Both the position numbers and the translations under genes were made by a program. A stretch of DNA of 60,048 nt. It comes from Fragilaria crotonensis. Lineage: Eukaryota; Bacillariophyta; Fragilariophyceae; Fragilariales; Fragilariaceae. The stretch's first letter is position 1. The number at the start of each line of letters is the position of its first letter. Shown here in pieces: positions 22,971-35,211 of the stretch. The stretch covers positions 1-60,048 of the forward strand of contig JAKSYS010000372.1 of NCBI GenBank assembly GCA_022925895.1, given 5' to 3'. Under the pieces are notes generated by a model. That model saw only the letters and a list, made by a program, of their open reading frames with translations, did not search any database and was not told where the DNA came from.

Positions 22971-25900
22971 CGTCGTTCAACGGCTTGTTGGCAGCACAAC
23001 TATACCTTGCTATAGAACTAATATATGCTTTTAGATTGTGTATAGGGCCTTTCAAATTTAAGGTCTGTAAGCAAGTGATTTTGTCAGACAGAACCATACT
23101 GTCGTCGAGTCTGGTTTGGTAAAAGTTTTTGTTTTCTGTAAGCATCGGCCTGACGAGACATCATTTATATCGAGCAAAGGCGGCTAAATTGGTACGTGTA
23201 CCAGGGTATGCTCCCGGACTGTGCATGAAACGAACCCTGCGTACAAATAGCTGTATCATACAGTATATGGTATATGTCATAGCATTGCACTCATCCTTTC
23301 CGCCCGAATGCAGTTCGAATTTTGAATCGAGAAAAATCTGCAGAAGGTGGGGAATTTTACTGTAGTCGATTCAAGTCATTTTAGGTAAATCCTATAATTA
23401 CCTAAAATTCAGGAACTTCCAGATCATTTCTTTTCAACTTATCGCGATGGAAGATGAAAGCAAGTGATTTTTAGACCTGAAGATCTACCTAAAAATGACC
23501 CCGTACATTTCACGTAGACCCTCGTATACATCCCATTATGGTGGCACTCAAATTTTTGTTTTCATTACTGTCATACTGCACTCTTTGTGACATCCACGTA
23601 GAAATGGAAATACTACTAGGAGCAGACTTAGGTATCCTTTGCCCGGCCACCTCACAGCATAGTCGTAGAATAGTGGAGACATAGCTTTCCGCCTTTGGCG
23701 ACAAAATCACAAACTGAAAGAACACAATTGAGGCCTTGCATATCATGCAAGGAAACAGTGGAGAGATGTAGACACGGTGTTGGTTACATCATCATCATAG
23801 ATTATTGGCCTCAAAGTCTCATAAACAAAATGGCCACCATGGCATAATTGAGGTTCAAACAAAGTTGCCTCCTCCATATGACACAGAGCCGCCGGGTTCG
23901 TTGGCTTTGACTGGCAAGTCTTGCTAGCTAGTAGGCATGTGCAAACACTTGGGAACGGTGGACACCACTTCTATTCTTAATAGTAGCTATTCATTCGTGT
24001 TATTTGCTTGGCTGGCTGCTGGCTGGAATGTGGACAAATTTGCTGGCGAACAATCATCAACAGTTTATGGTTGTTACTCATCCATTCAAGCATACTAGTA
24101 CCTAGACATAATCTGAAAGCCAATGAACCAGTGTAAGTTGTTGTTGTTTTTGATGTTAAGTTTTCTACGCTTTAGCTAGAGTATTTGCTTGGCATATTCA
24201 TGAGCTCCGAATGCTGGCGATCAACCAAAAATTCAAATAACCGTGTTATCAAAATCTGAGGCAAGAAGAAGGTTTCAAGACAATGAAGCAATTAAGAATC
24301 AAGTTCAACCATTACAATCGGACCGAAAGCCATTGAGATATTTGCAAAATAGTGTTTGGCAGACCTTCGATGATGTATAGTACTAGTACAGGTAAAACTT
24401 GAGTATTCAAATACCCAGGTTATCACAAATATCAGGTGACAGAAAGTTTTGAGACAAAGGCAATTTAGAATCATGTTTGATCATTGCAATCAGACCAAAA
24501 GCCATAGATTTATTGGCAACATCGCTAGTGAGGCCAATAGTAGATGATACTGCAGATACTGCGGCATACTACGTGTTAAGTATATTGTTTTGTACTGTGT
24601 CGTGCGCGTACTGTGATGATAGTTGTCGAAAAATGTGTTCCGGATTTCTCCGCTCTGCGCATAAAGGGTGTGTCGCGTTCTCGCGTTACACAGTAATTCA
24701 TTGTTATGGTGTCTGACGATCTACCTAAAAATGCCGTTTGATTTTTGAATCGAGAAAATTCTGTTCAAGTCCAACCCATCCAGTGGGGAGCAAAAGCTGA
24801 CAACATACTGGCCTCTCAGAGGTAGGGTGCTGTCCCCTTGTGTGTAATTGAAGGTGGCCTGCTGGCAAAATCTTTACTTAAAGACCCATTTCGGCCCAGA
24901 CCTCAACTTCTTCATTTTACCTTGTACTTCAAAATCATGCCAAATGCGTTTGCCAATGAGTCACACCTCATGGGCAAAATGGAGGCTTCTGAGCCAGGGA
25001 CAGTTCCTGATCTATGATTTTGAATGCAAATCTGGAGCCATTTTTTCAAGAGATTTTAGGTGGAAAAACAAAATGAATGGTTTCCCAGACGATGTATAGC
25101 ATACAAACTACGCAGACCACGCAAAGTCATGTTATCCCAGGCCTCAATAAATGCATTGACCTCATCCTCCACTTTGATTGAGACAACACACCACTGAAGT
25201 GCTCATCAGGGAAGGCAAATTCTTGGTTTCCAAATAAATATCTTCAATCATTTGTAAATACATCTATGGAAAAAATGATGAACTTATCTGGCTTTATTTG
25301 GAAATCTCTACAGATTTCTTTTTAACAGAGAATGTTTGTATTTAGAAAGTTTGTCAATAACACTTTAAACATGCTTTGCACCAGCTATAATTTTTCAATG
25401 TTCAGGTGCCAAGTTTTCTGGGTATCCCACAATTTCACTGTCATTACTGCTGTGCACTGGCATTGGTACTGCACCATTCCACAATGCAACCATTTTAGCA
25501 TCTTCATCTGCTGCTGCCCTCCAGCATCTGCATGTGCCACCAATGATTCAAGATTGAAGTAATTGTATACAATGGTCTGTCATTGACTTGTTGCAATGGC
25601 ATTATATGCAAGCTCATTGTTGTTCTGTTGCTCTGTCTTCACTTCTGTATACCTCTGATTCCTTTCCTCCAAGAACATCTCATCAAACAGCCTTCCATTG
25701 TCCCTCCTGTCTTGAAATACATTGATCATCACCAAAGTATTGAAACACTCCATTCTTTCTTACCAACTCCTCTTGCTTGTCCCGTGACTTGCTGCAGTGT
25801 ACAGCGATTCAAATCTTGCTGGGTCAAGTATCATCATAGCGCAAAGATGACCAATACTCCAGTACACTGCACTAGCTGCATTTCTGTGTAGTAGGCAAAA

Positions 25901-27445
25901 TGTAACATCCCACGTAATGCGGACTTTGCATTCAGTCTCGACTTCCGCGCAGCTGGTTCAGGTATAATTCCGTGATGCCACAAGACATGCATGGTTGACT
26001 TAGGTCAAGTGTCGCTGGTGAACAATCTTTGGCTCCCCTTTGAGAAACAAACTGCTAATCTGAATGATCGGATTCCATCAATTCGTAGGCTGTTGTAAAG
26101 TGAGCGAGTTTAGGAGGGTTTAAGGTGGACCAGCTACTTCCTCAATAATGAAAGCCTAGTTGGAAATTCTAAACGTTTCTACATCGAGCACCAAGAAGCA
26201 GATCGAATTCCAGCATATGGTATGCTTTGCCCCCGACGAAGTGTGAAATTATGTTACCGAAGAAACATTAACCAGTGTCGACATGGGAGACCAGGGGACA
26301 TCGGTATCAAGTAGCAAACAACATTTCCATTATGCCATAAGCAAGACTTCTGTTCGATTCCTCATTCCCTGCGAGGTATAGGCACAGATATGACTCTGAA
26401 CAAAGGTTGTCGTCTCCAACTTGTGTGGCCTGTCACACACTACTGGATGTCATCAAAAGTGGTGCATGAGCGAGAATACCGGATTCCATCTTAAACTTCC
26501 TTTTGCAGCTCAGAGAAGTATTGACACCTCCAACATAACAGGAAGTGATTTGAGATCGGGACCATCTGTTTGCTCTGATAATCAATTGTATTGGCCTTGA
26601 AACAACAACAATCACTGGGCCATACGAGTTGAACGCAAGCCATCTTCTTTCTTTACCGTCTTGATGTCTCTCCTACCATACGAGCAACGAGAGATTGGAT
26701 TGCTCTGACTCTAGAATTAGTCCATAGAGTGTTTTAAGGAACAGAATCTTCCATATTAATGACACCGACAAGGATCGTCTCGCAGAGATGCTTGTACTGC
26801 CCTCGTTGATTGGCGCCGATGTCTTCTGAAAATGATGTTACAATCGCGACAGGTCTTGTCTCGCAAAATACATCTATCGGCTACGCTCACGGCACAGTCT
26901 GCTCGTTGCAACTAGTGCATTGTACTGTACCTGTCTTGGGCATTGATCAGTGATGGGATAGTCCATCTTCTGCGAGTCCGCACCAAGTCATTTATAACGA
27001 ATGCGTGCAGAAAGAAACGCTCAGATACACGAGCTGAGTCAAAGTAAAAAGTGGTCAAAGCGAAGCACGTGCTTTAGATTAAAGTTCCTTGTGACTTTTT
27101 TTTCTGTCAAGCAGCATTCCATTGGAAAGGGAACATGACCTATTCTTGTACTTGTTCCCTCGTTAAATGTACAGGCACATGCCAGACGAGCAGGAACCAT
27201 CCAAGTCCAAACTATCAGGTACGATCACGGACCTCCACCACTCACGAGTTTTTCTTCGACAATCCACGAGTGAGTCGAGCCGAGGCCATCACACGATCCT
27301 GGGGCCTCGCATCGCGGGGACACCCATCAAGTAAAATTTGTCTGTCGCAGGTGGAGTGTGAATTTTATCCATAACCTACAAAAAATCGAGATTTGCATTT
27401 CCCATCACGTTCTGTTTGCAGCAGCCCCAATAACACATAATCATC
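22971..27445. other. Gene-poor 4.4-kb stretch
   Basis: No open frame here has recognisable similarity or a convincing splice structure. It contains a diverged direct repeat near 24.2-24.6 kb and copies of ATCTACCTAAAAATG (23483 and 24718) and TTTTGAATCGAGAAAA (about 23318 and 24745). These suggest old, decayed repetitive DNA. The last 400 bp hold the promoter of the PDXS gene. Confidence 0.5.
24225..24560 (+). repeat. Diverged direct repeat, about 190-bp period
   Basis: Two copies, about 24230-24375 and 24410-24560, sharing ATTCAAATA..., GGTTATCA, AATTTAGAATCA-like blocks and CGGACCGAAAGCCAT versus CAGACCAAAAGCCAT. Similarity is interrupted by indels, so the duplication is old. No coding potential. 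Confidence 0.55.
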
Positions 27446-28900
27446 ATGTCCAACGGAAACGGAAATGGAGAAATCCGCATCGGTACTGATACCGTCAAGA
27501 TGGGCCTTGCGCAAATGCTCAAGGGTGGTGTCATCGTAAGTTACTGTCGAGTTGACCGAGGTGAAACTTCGATAGCGACCACATTCATCAGTGTACACTG
27601 GTGGATGGATGCGAGGAATGTTCAAATTTGTGACGTCACACTATGAATTTGTATGGCAATTTCTTAGAAGTGACGTCAGTTTACTTTGTCCGATTCTGCG
27701 TCACTGAATGAATGCGACGAATGTGTCGAAAAGTGGATAAGGGACCATGATTGTGAAGGCATTCCTGCCATTGGGACCTCTTCCAGCAACACTACTTTGA
27801 CTGTCATATCATTCGATTGCCTTGGAACACCCTGTGGATGGCTTGGAATTACATCATGGCTTTCAAAGCATGTCGTCTCGGAGAAGGCAATGGAGGCACG
27901 ATTTGATTATTTTGCGAACGCTTGCTCGTGCATCGTGTGAGCAATCATTCATTCAATTCTCATCATTTTCCTCCGCACCTCGTCATATTTGTAGATGGAT
28001 GTCATGAACGTGGAACAAGCCAAGATTGCCGAAGCTGCTGGTGCAGTCGCCGTCATGGCCCTCGAACGGATCCCTGCCGACATTCGTCGGGACGGCGGTG
28101 TCGCCCGCATGACAGACCCATCCCTCATCAAGGAAATCAAGAATGCCGTCACCATCCCAGTCATGGCCAAGGCCCGCATCGGACATTTCGTGGAGGCGCA
28201 GATTTTGGAAGCCTGTGAAGTGGACTACATTGATGAATCCGAAGTTTTGACCATGGCGGATGATGTTCATCACATTGACAAGACAGACTTCAAGGTCCCA
28301 TTCGTTTGTGGATGTCGCAACCTAGGAGAGGCCCTTCGTCGTATTGCAGAAGGTGCTTGCATGCTCCGTACCAAGGGTGAGGCCGGAACTGGCAACATTG
28401 TTGAGGCGGTCCGTCACGCCCGCACCGTACAAGGAGAGATCAAGAGATTGACGGCCATGTCCAAGGATGAACTGTTCGTTGCTGCCAAGGAGATGCGTGC
28501 TCCATACGAACTGGTGAAGTACGTTGCAAATAACGGAAAATTGCCCGTAGTCAACTTTGCCGCTGGAGGCGTCGCCACACCAGCGGATGCGGCACTTATG
28601 ATGCAGTTGGGGATGGATGGAGTCTTTGTGGGATCTGGGATTTTCAAGAGTTCCAACCCGGAGGCTCGCGCCCGTGCTATTGTGCAAGCGACTACTCACT
28701 ACAAAGATGCCAAGGTTCTTATGGATGTGTCGACTGGACTAGGACCTGCTATGGTGGGTATTTCGGATATTGACGCAGATCCAGTGAACTTCCGTGACCG
28801 AGAGGGTGGAGAATTCACACACCAAGGACGTGTCCCACCCAAGAAAGAGTTGCACGGACACACAGAGACTCAAATTTACGGATCGTCTTGGGCTAACTAA
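27446..28900 (+). CDS. Pyridoxal 5'-phosphate synthase, PdxS/PDX1 subunit
   Basis: Two exons, 27446-27535 and 27995-28900, with a 459-bp GT-AG intron (GTAAGT...TTTGTAG). The splice joins LKGGVI to [10 protein letters not shown] exactly as in bacterial PdxS. 331 aa. The enzyme makes pyridoxal phosphate from ribose 5-phosphate, glyceraldehyde 3-phosphate and ammonia supplied by a PdxT/PDX2 glutaminase, as a (beta/alpha)8 barrel in the cytosol. Asp32, Lys89 (VMAKARIGH) and Lys157 ([12 protein letters not shown]) correspond to the catalytic Asp24, Lys81 and Lys149 of the Bacillus enzyme. The C-terminal tail of about 40 residues after the barrel is longer than in bacteria. Frame intact and clearly functional. 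No PdxT is visible in the window. Confidence 0.97.
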
Positions 28901-29787
28901 GGTCAGAGCTCAGAACGGAGTAGTAATAGTTTTAACCTTTGATGATTGCACAGGATTTTCGAACTGCTCCGGGTTAATACATATAGAGATCTATGACAAT
29001 GAAACTTCTTGAGCTATTTGGTGTCATGTTCAATACGTGGAATTCTTCAAGTTCTCGTGGCGGGTCATACCGTAGCGACGATATTTGTGGACGACGAAAA
29101 AAAACGTTGTTCCTCGGTGAAGGACAAATAGCATGAAGCAGGCTTTGAAAAATTGCATTTGTGGGGCCTATCGGCGTGCTGGGCGGCAAGTGTTGAGACA
29201 AGAGCAATTTACGGGAGAGATAACGAATGCTCTGCAAAGCTACAAATACAGCACGCAAACAATGGAATTGAAGAGGAATTCGCGACGGCCAGGATAGTGC
29301 AGCTTGAATCGCTCCTGATCGAGGCGCTGTGGAAGGTCAGTAAAGGTCAATCTTGACCGCGCCATTAGCCATGCTAGTCATCATATTTTGGATGGAAAAT
29401 ACTTCTGTCCATGCCATGCCTCCTCAAATGGATTGGGTTGGTCAAAAGGAGGAGATAACTGGGTATCTTCCGGAGGGCGGGCACTTCTTCAGCTGGCCGC
29501 CTTAGAACTGCATTAGCACTTGTTTTAATTGGGGAAACACTTGTAAAGTGTGCAAAAGACACATCATGTGTGTGAGCAACTGATCACTCCTTTGTGCTGT
29601 CGAACATACTGTTACCTACAGTTGCATTTGTGAGAGGAGTACGGACACCAAATTCGTTGTACGGAACCTAGCTACCATCAAACAGGGTTGCGAAGATGCT
29701 TACCTTCAAGGTTTCCTCATGTTAGTACGGAGTACAAGCTAGCTATGTAGATCCAAGACCTGTGAAGGTGCAACTAAATATTTTGTA
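28901..29787. other. Intergenic spacer after the PDXS gene
   Basis: No supported gene. Short open frames on both strands have no recognisable content. The stretch includes the PDXS 3' region and, at its right end, the AT-rich lead-in to the fascin-like gene. Confidence 0.45.
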
Positions 29788-30129
29788 ATGGCGGCACTGC
29801 AAGGTCGCTGTCGCTCCTGCCACCACTTTTTCCGCTCGATTCGCTTCAAGTTACAGGCAAAACGTCAAGGCTGGGAGGAGTGGACGACTGTTCCCGTGGG
29901 AAACGGGAAAGTGTTCCTCCGTTCTTTTCATGGCAACAACTTGTCAGCTTGGCCAGATGCCCACGTCGAGCTCATTGCTAAGGCTCAGGCATGGGAAATG
30001 TGGACAGTCGTCCAGGGCACCGACAGCAGTGTTTCTCTTCTCTCCTTTCATTGGACTTATCTCTCTGCATGGCCGGACGGTCGCGTTCAATTGATGCCAC
30101 AAAACAAGGCGTGGGAGCATTGGTATTAG
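29788..30129 (+). CDS. Small fascin-like (beta-trefoil type) repeat protein
   Basis: 113 aa with ATG at 29788. Two and a half copies of a roughly 42-residue motif: a Lys/Gln-rich lead, WE.WT(V)V, a V.L.SFH segment, then LSAWPD and V.L. The motif resembles fascin/actin-crosslinking beta-trefoil repeats, which typically read K..HG.YLSA. A full trefoil needs more repeats, so this is a fragment, a small paralogue, or one exon of a larger gene. The short basic Cys-containing N-terminus (CRSCHHFFRS) is not informative. Function unknown; actin or carbohydrate binding would be a guess. Confidence 0.5.
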   Translation: MAALQGRCRSCHHFFRSIRFKLQAKRQGWEEWTTVPVGNGKVFLRSFHGNNLSAWPDAHVELIAKAQAWEMWTVVQGTDSSVSLLSFHWTYLSAWPDGRVQLMPQNKAWEHWY

Positions 30130-30497
30130 GTGTTTGGAACTGCAGACTTGTCGATTGTGCCACGACTAAATTAATGTTCCAGTAAGCGCATGCTTAGGTA
30201 TCATCGGGCTTCCTCAGGCCCACGTTCATGTCGTACCGCAAGGCCGCAAGGAGATAGGTAACGATTTGGGTTCTGGCATCTTGAACTCCTTGTTCAGATA
30301 CTACTGGATTAACATTGTGCTCCGAGTTCCAGAGTGACCGGAAGGCTGAATTCATTCGTCCGCGGCAATAGATAGATGCAAACGGGATTTTAGATGTCTA
30401 AGAGATGCTTGAATGGCTCAATATATATTCTATTATAGAGATATACATGGTACTTGTACTGTACTTCCGGTAGTTTTATGTTTTATGAGGTACTACT

Positions 30498-31004
30498 ACC
30501 AGTCTGGGGGGCGGCCATTGGCCGCTTTTGTTGCACGACGGTAGAGGAGGTAAGATCTATACAGAGTACTGAGTACGGAGTACGATTGCAAAATTTGTAC
30601 TCCGAGTACCACGTTATAAGCATTGGAATCTGGAATTCAAAATACATTTTCCAGTACTCTGGACATTGGACATGTAGTTTCTACTGCAAAATTCGTACCA
30701 CGGAATCTGGAATTCAAAATACATTTTCCAGTATTTCTAGACAGATCGAACAAACTGGATATGGCATTAACGGAGTACTTGTACATAAAATTGTTGTCCG
30801 TTCTACACAACGATTCGTACCACGTTATACAATATACATTTCTGGACACAGTGTAAAAAAGTTTTCATGTAGATTTCTACTGAAAAATTTGTACCATGTA
30901 CTTTTCTACCGCAAATGCTACGTCAGTACGTGGATTAAAAAATAAATATACACGATTCCTTTTGAAAATACAGTACGACAATATCTGAGTTATTTTAGGT
31001 ATAT
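30498..31004 (+). repeat. Tandem duplication, copy A (507 bp, uninterrupted)
   Basis: Starts ACCAGTCTGGGGGGCGGCC and ends at TTTTAGGTATAT, where copy B begins with the same words at 31005. Copy A is continuous and therefore shows the empty target sites of both insertions present in copy B: GATCTATACAGAGTACTG at about 30553-30570 and CACGTTATAAGC at about 30610-30621. Open frames in it are not supported as genes. Confidence 0.9.
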
Positions 31005-31083
31005 ACCAGTCTGGGGGGCGGCCATTGGCCGCGGTTGTTGCACGACGGTACAGTAGAGGAGGTCTGGTAAGATCTATACAGAG

Positions 31084-32380
31084 CAGGGATTGGAAAAATT
31101 ATACTGCAGCATTCTGAAATCGGTTTTCAGGTGTATCGGTCAGTTATCAGTATTCCAGAACAATACTGGTTAGTTACTTTAATGCCCCCTGAATCATTGG
31201 TCAGTATTCTATAATACCGTTGTTATCTTGAGACATTCAGTAGTATACTGTTGTTCAAATTTTAGTTCGGTATATACCAGTATTCGTGATGAGCTCATTG
31301 ATTCAGCAGTATGATGTTGATGCGCCACACTTTGACCACACCGAGGAGCTTCCCAAAGTCATGGACAAAGAAGCACTTTGTGACCGTGGCCACCAAAGAA
31401 AGATATGCAAGCAGACGACCAAGGAAGACCACCACAGGCTTACTACAGCACCAAGATCTGCTAAATCCAAAGCCAGTCCAAAGTTCTTGTTGTTGTTAGA
31501 ATGCTGGTCAAGAACACCATAATTGGAGGTGACAAATCTTCTGAAAGCCAGAGGCTACAAAGAGGACACAAAATCACACAGAAGGAGCAAGTCTTCAGGT
31601 CATCTCTCTATCCATCAAATTCCACAATGAACTTCTTGCTTCTTGTGTGCTCAGCCAGAATCATCATGGACTCCTTTGATAGGAGTGCAATTATATGCTT
31701 TCATAATGCCTTGAAAACAGAATTACATTTAAGAAGAAATCCTTCTGGTGAGTTCTTCATTACTATACTATGATATTATGTTTCAATTCATAACTACTGA
31801 GGCCACCATTGTTGTTATTGTTACTATACTCCTTCTGAGGGACATCCTCAGCACAATGACAAAGTCCTCACCATTGCATTTTCAAAGGTGGTTGAGAAAA
31901 TTCATCCCTCCTGCCATTTTTGTACAGGTAATTGGGTACTATACCTCCTCTGGTGTGCTGGAGAAGAAAAACTTGCAGAGCAGCAGGATCTTCCGGCACA
32001 GTTGATGATGATTGTGCCTTTTGAAGGGGGACCACCCTGATGCCTTTCTCAATCCTTCAATTGCAAGAAAGTGCACCTTCTTTCAGTTGCATCCTCATGT
32101 TACAATCACTAATTGCCTGCAATCACATGGTTAATGTTCAATGTACACTACAGTATTCCAACAATACCAATTTCAAAATAACTACTGCCACTGTCCAGTG
32201 GTTGTTAACCATACCTTACAGTATACGGTTAGTATACCAGGATGTTGCAGTTGGTGGTTATTGATACTCAGACGCAAAAAGTTACAGTTAACCTGATATC
32301 CAAAATTCTGGTTACTGGTCATGCAAAATAACCGCAGTTTTTGGTTACCGGTTTCAGTAGTAGTTATTTCCCTATCCCTG
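31084..32380. mobile_element. Non-autonomous hAT-type element, 1297 bp, 8-bp TSD
   Basis: Ends CAGGGATTGG and, on the opposite strand, CAGGGATAGG, typical of hAT termini. Perfect 8-bp target duplication ATACAGAG at 31076-31083 and 32381-32388. The unoccupied site is preserved in copy A of the surrounding tandem duplication. Open frames inside (for example 31286-31522 and 31748-32005) show no hAT transposase motif, so it is taken as a deletion derivative or unrelated internal sequence. Confidence 0.9.
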
Positions 32381-32422
32381 ATACAGAGTACGGAGTACGA
32401 TTGCAAAATTTGTACCACGTTA

Positions 32423-33193
32423 GAGCATGCGCACCGGTAGCGCTATTTTGTAGCGTCTTTAGAAACTTAAGGTGTCTTTAGAAACCTATTTTGGATATTT
32501 CGGAAATGTCCTGTGTGGATCCTATCCCGCACCCGTAACGCTATTTTTTCGTCAGATTCAAAAACTTGCGAGGACCCGTGCCCAAAATTACGAAGGTCGG
32601 ACCCGCGCCCCCGCGCCTAATTACGAAGTATGGAGTATGATCCATACTTCACTCCGTTCTTATAGTGGGCACTGTCGTCTCTCGACGCATCTTGTCTCGA
32701 ACTTTTATCATGAGTCGTACAACCAGGTACATGTACCACTACAGGAGCAGAAGACAATGGGGTATTACCTGGTTTGCGTGTAAAATGTATGCCAAACTTC
32801 ATGGCTGAAGACATTGTCGTCGAATATCCAGGAGGAAAAGAAACATCCATGTTGATTGGTGTCGGTTTTCGTTTTTTGTATCCTTCCCAAGACATGACAT
32901 ACGGCGCACGATCGCACGATCGATGGAAGCAAGTCAATCGAAGTGATCAAATAGAGGAAATGCTGCAATCGAGCTAATCGAATAGGACATATTTCGACAC
33001 GCTACAATCTGACGTTTGGTGACCAAACGCTATTCCAACGTCTACATGTAGACGTTGGAATAGCGTTTGGTCAGAAAATTGCGTCGCAAAAGTTACAATG
33101 TAGCGTATCAGGCCCAACCGGTGGTTATAATTTTACGATTTTTCGGTCAGATCTGACCGAAATCAGAAAATAGCGCTACCGGTGTTCATGCTC
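32423..33193. mobile_element. PIF/Harbinger-type MITE, 771 bp, TTA target duplication
   Basis: Terminal inverted repeats of about 28 bp starting GAGCATG.., with shared core CACCGGTAGCGCTATTTT. Flanked by TTA at 32420-32422 and 33194-33196. Copy A carries the unoccupied site CACGTTATAAGC with a single TTA. The 3-bp TWA-type duplication is the mark of PIF/Harbinger elements. No transposase inside, so it must be mobilised in trans. It contains a 52-bp perfect palindrome. Confidence 0.9.
33021..33072. repeat. Perfect 52-bp palindrome inside the MITE
   Basis: Two 26-nt arms with no spacer, centred on ACA|TGT at 33046/33047. The left edge overlaps a second, 17-nt palindrome CGTTTGGTGACCAAACG (33013-33029). 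It could extrude as a cruciform or mark a fold-back insertion. Confidence 0.97.
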
Positions 33194-33614
33194 TTATAAG
33201 CATTGGAATCTGGAATTCAAAATATATTTTCCATGGAATCTGGAATTCAAAATATGTTTTCCAGTACTCTGGACATTGGACATGTAGTTTCTACTGCAAA
33301 ATTTGTACCACGGAATCTGGAATTCAAAATACATTTTCCAGTATTTCTAGACAGATCGAACAAACTGGATATGGCATTAACGGAGTACTTGTACATAAAA
33401 TTGTTGTCCGTTCTACACAACGATTCGTACCACGTTATACAATATACATTTCTGGACACAGTGTAAAAAAGTGTTCATGTAGATTTCTACTGCAAAATTT
33501 GTACCATGTACTTTTCTACCGCAAATGCTACGTCAGTACGTGGATTAAAAAATAACTATAAACGAGTACTTTTGAAAATACAGTACGACAATATCTGAGT
33601 TATCTTAGGTATAT

Positions 33615-34153
33615 ATAATAATAATAATGAATGCCGTAGTATTGCGTACGGCATACGGACGTACATTACGGGTACTCTAGTAGGTACAGTAGTAGAAATG
33701 ATGTATGACGATGCGATACTAGATCATAGACAGTACCTGGTACCAGTAGATTGTACTCATACTCTCCTGCATAACATATATCCATATACAAATATTATAT
33801 ATCTTCATATCTTTTAAAGATCAACAGTACTTGTACTCCAGTAGGATTCATAGCTCACTCCAGAGTGCAGTACAGTACATAGACTAAGATAGAATCCTCT
33901 CTATTCAGTCGAGAACGCGCAACGGAAACCTATTACGCGTATGGGATGAGATCGAGGTAATGACCAGCTCCGTCTTCCAACATACCCTACAAGTACCGGT
34001 GTATTATGTGACACACGGATTCTCCCGTGAACGACTTACACTGCATAGAAGTAGTGTTATCAAGGATCAATAGTCAATACGTCAACAACCGAGACTGTGC
34101 CTACGACCTCCTATAATACCAATCTGATTCGTAATACATCCGAAAAATTGAGA
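33615..34153. other. Spacer and 5' region of the PRA1-like gene
   Basis: No gene seen. Begins with an (ATA)n-like run and contains many GTAC words between 33650 and 33880. Confidence 0.5.
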
Positions 34154-35067
34154 ATGGCAACAACACAGATCGAAGCTGGAACAGACGATGTGGAGGAACA
34201 TCCTGAATCTGCTGATGTCAAAAAGCTGAAAAAGAAGAAGAAAAAGAACAGAAGAGCCTCATCAACTGTGACTTCGGAAACACTGCGACTTTACGTTGCG
34301 TCGGTGTAAGTGTCAATCAAACATGAACTGGATTCTGAGGATGAATATCGTTCATGACGAGGCGAAACCTAAAGGGAGCCCTTTGCGCGATGATATACTA
34401 CCTGGTTATGGACATGCGTGACGTGTCTACTTTGTAATTTACATTACTAACACTCATTTTTCCGCGAGTTAGATTCCTGCGACTATCGGATCGCATCACA
34501 CTGGACACACTGCGACCCTTGCCATTATTCTTGGGCATCCAAGAGAGTGGCCATTCCTTTTGCCTTTCCGCCGGTGCCTTTACAACCATTCCGCCGGCCG
34601 ACGACCAAAAGTCGGTATGGGATCAACTGCACACCCGTTTGGCACTTAATGTTGCCTTGTTTTTGACCAACTATGCTCTAGTTGCCGGAGGTGTGGCCAT
34701 TGTCATTGCCCTGTTGCATCCTGGTATGCTCTTGGTCCTGGCTGCCGTATCGGCACTCTGGTGGTGTCATGACTACCTAATCCATCAAACTGTCACGGTG
34801 GGATCGCACAATATCGGCACACTTCTTAGTATCAACCAGCGATCGATGGCCTTGACAATCCTCACCGTCGTTGCAATTGTATGGAAATGCTTGATTCCAG
34901 TTGTGAGCTTCCTCGTCGTAAGCGGGATTTTGATTGGACTGCATGCAATCTCTCGAGATCCCCAACACATTGAACAGTATTCACAACAATTGGCGAATGG
35001 CAACAATGGCACGTCCACACTGACACATGGAGGCCAAGCCATCGTCGATCGAGGGGATATCATTTGA
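34154..35067 (+). CDS. PRA1 family protein (prenylated Rab acceptor)
   Basis: Two exons, 34154-34305 and 34473-35067, with a 167-bp intron (GT|GTAAGT...GAGTTAG|A); the product is 248 aa. PRA1/YIP3 proteins are small tetra-spanning membrane proteins of the ER/Golgi that help place prenylated Rab GTPases on membranes. Visible marks: a Lys-rich hydrophilic N-terminus, the family hallmark TRLALNVALFLTNYALV, then paired hydrophobic hairpins (VAIVIALLHPGMLLVLAAVS and MALTILTVVAIV... LVVSGILIGLHAI) and a hydrophilic tail. ATG at 34154 is the first in frame after an upstream non-ATG stretch. It converges with the DGAT2 gene, 145 bp between stops. Confidence 0.88.
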
Positions 35068-35211
35068 AGTTGCAAACTCCTGTACAGTATGATTCGTGAG
35101 GTGTGCCAAAAGTCGACAACGTGTTTCCATCAATAGTAAGACATCATTTGGGGATAATAACGTGTTTAAGAATTAAATAGTCTCCAACACCCTACTGTGT
35201 ACCTTGCAGCA

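Larger units (their letters stand above)
31005..33614 (+). repeat. Tandem duplication, copy B, split by two transposon insertions
   Basis: Same sequence as copy A once the hAT-type element (31084-32380) and the MITE (32423-33193), each with its duplicated target, are removed. About 530 bp then remain, versus 507 bp in copy A. The excess is mainly a 30-bp local duplication at about 33205-33240. Confidence 0.9.

Noticed and set aside
18924-23200. Terminal inverted repeats of the Harbinger element
   Set aside because: Only short matches around CTCGACGT/ACGACGAG could be found, too weak to define ends.
26340-26380. Possible tRNA T-arm (GTTCGATTCC)
   Set aside because: No matching A box or acceptor stem could be built around it.
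30454-30945. 163-codon frame in copy A and related frames in copy B
   Set aside because: Low-complexity Tyr/Ser-rich translation of a duplicated non-coding segment; the other copy is interrupted and the frame is not preserved.
31286-32264. Several 75-100 codon frames inside the hAT-type element
   Set aside because: None shows hAT transposase motifs (RW, dimerisation helix) or any recognisable domain.
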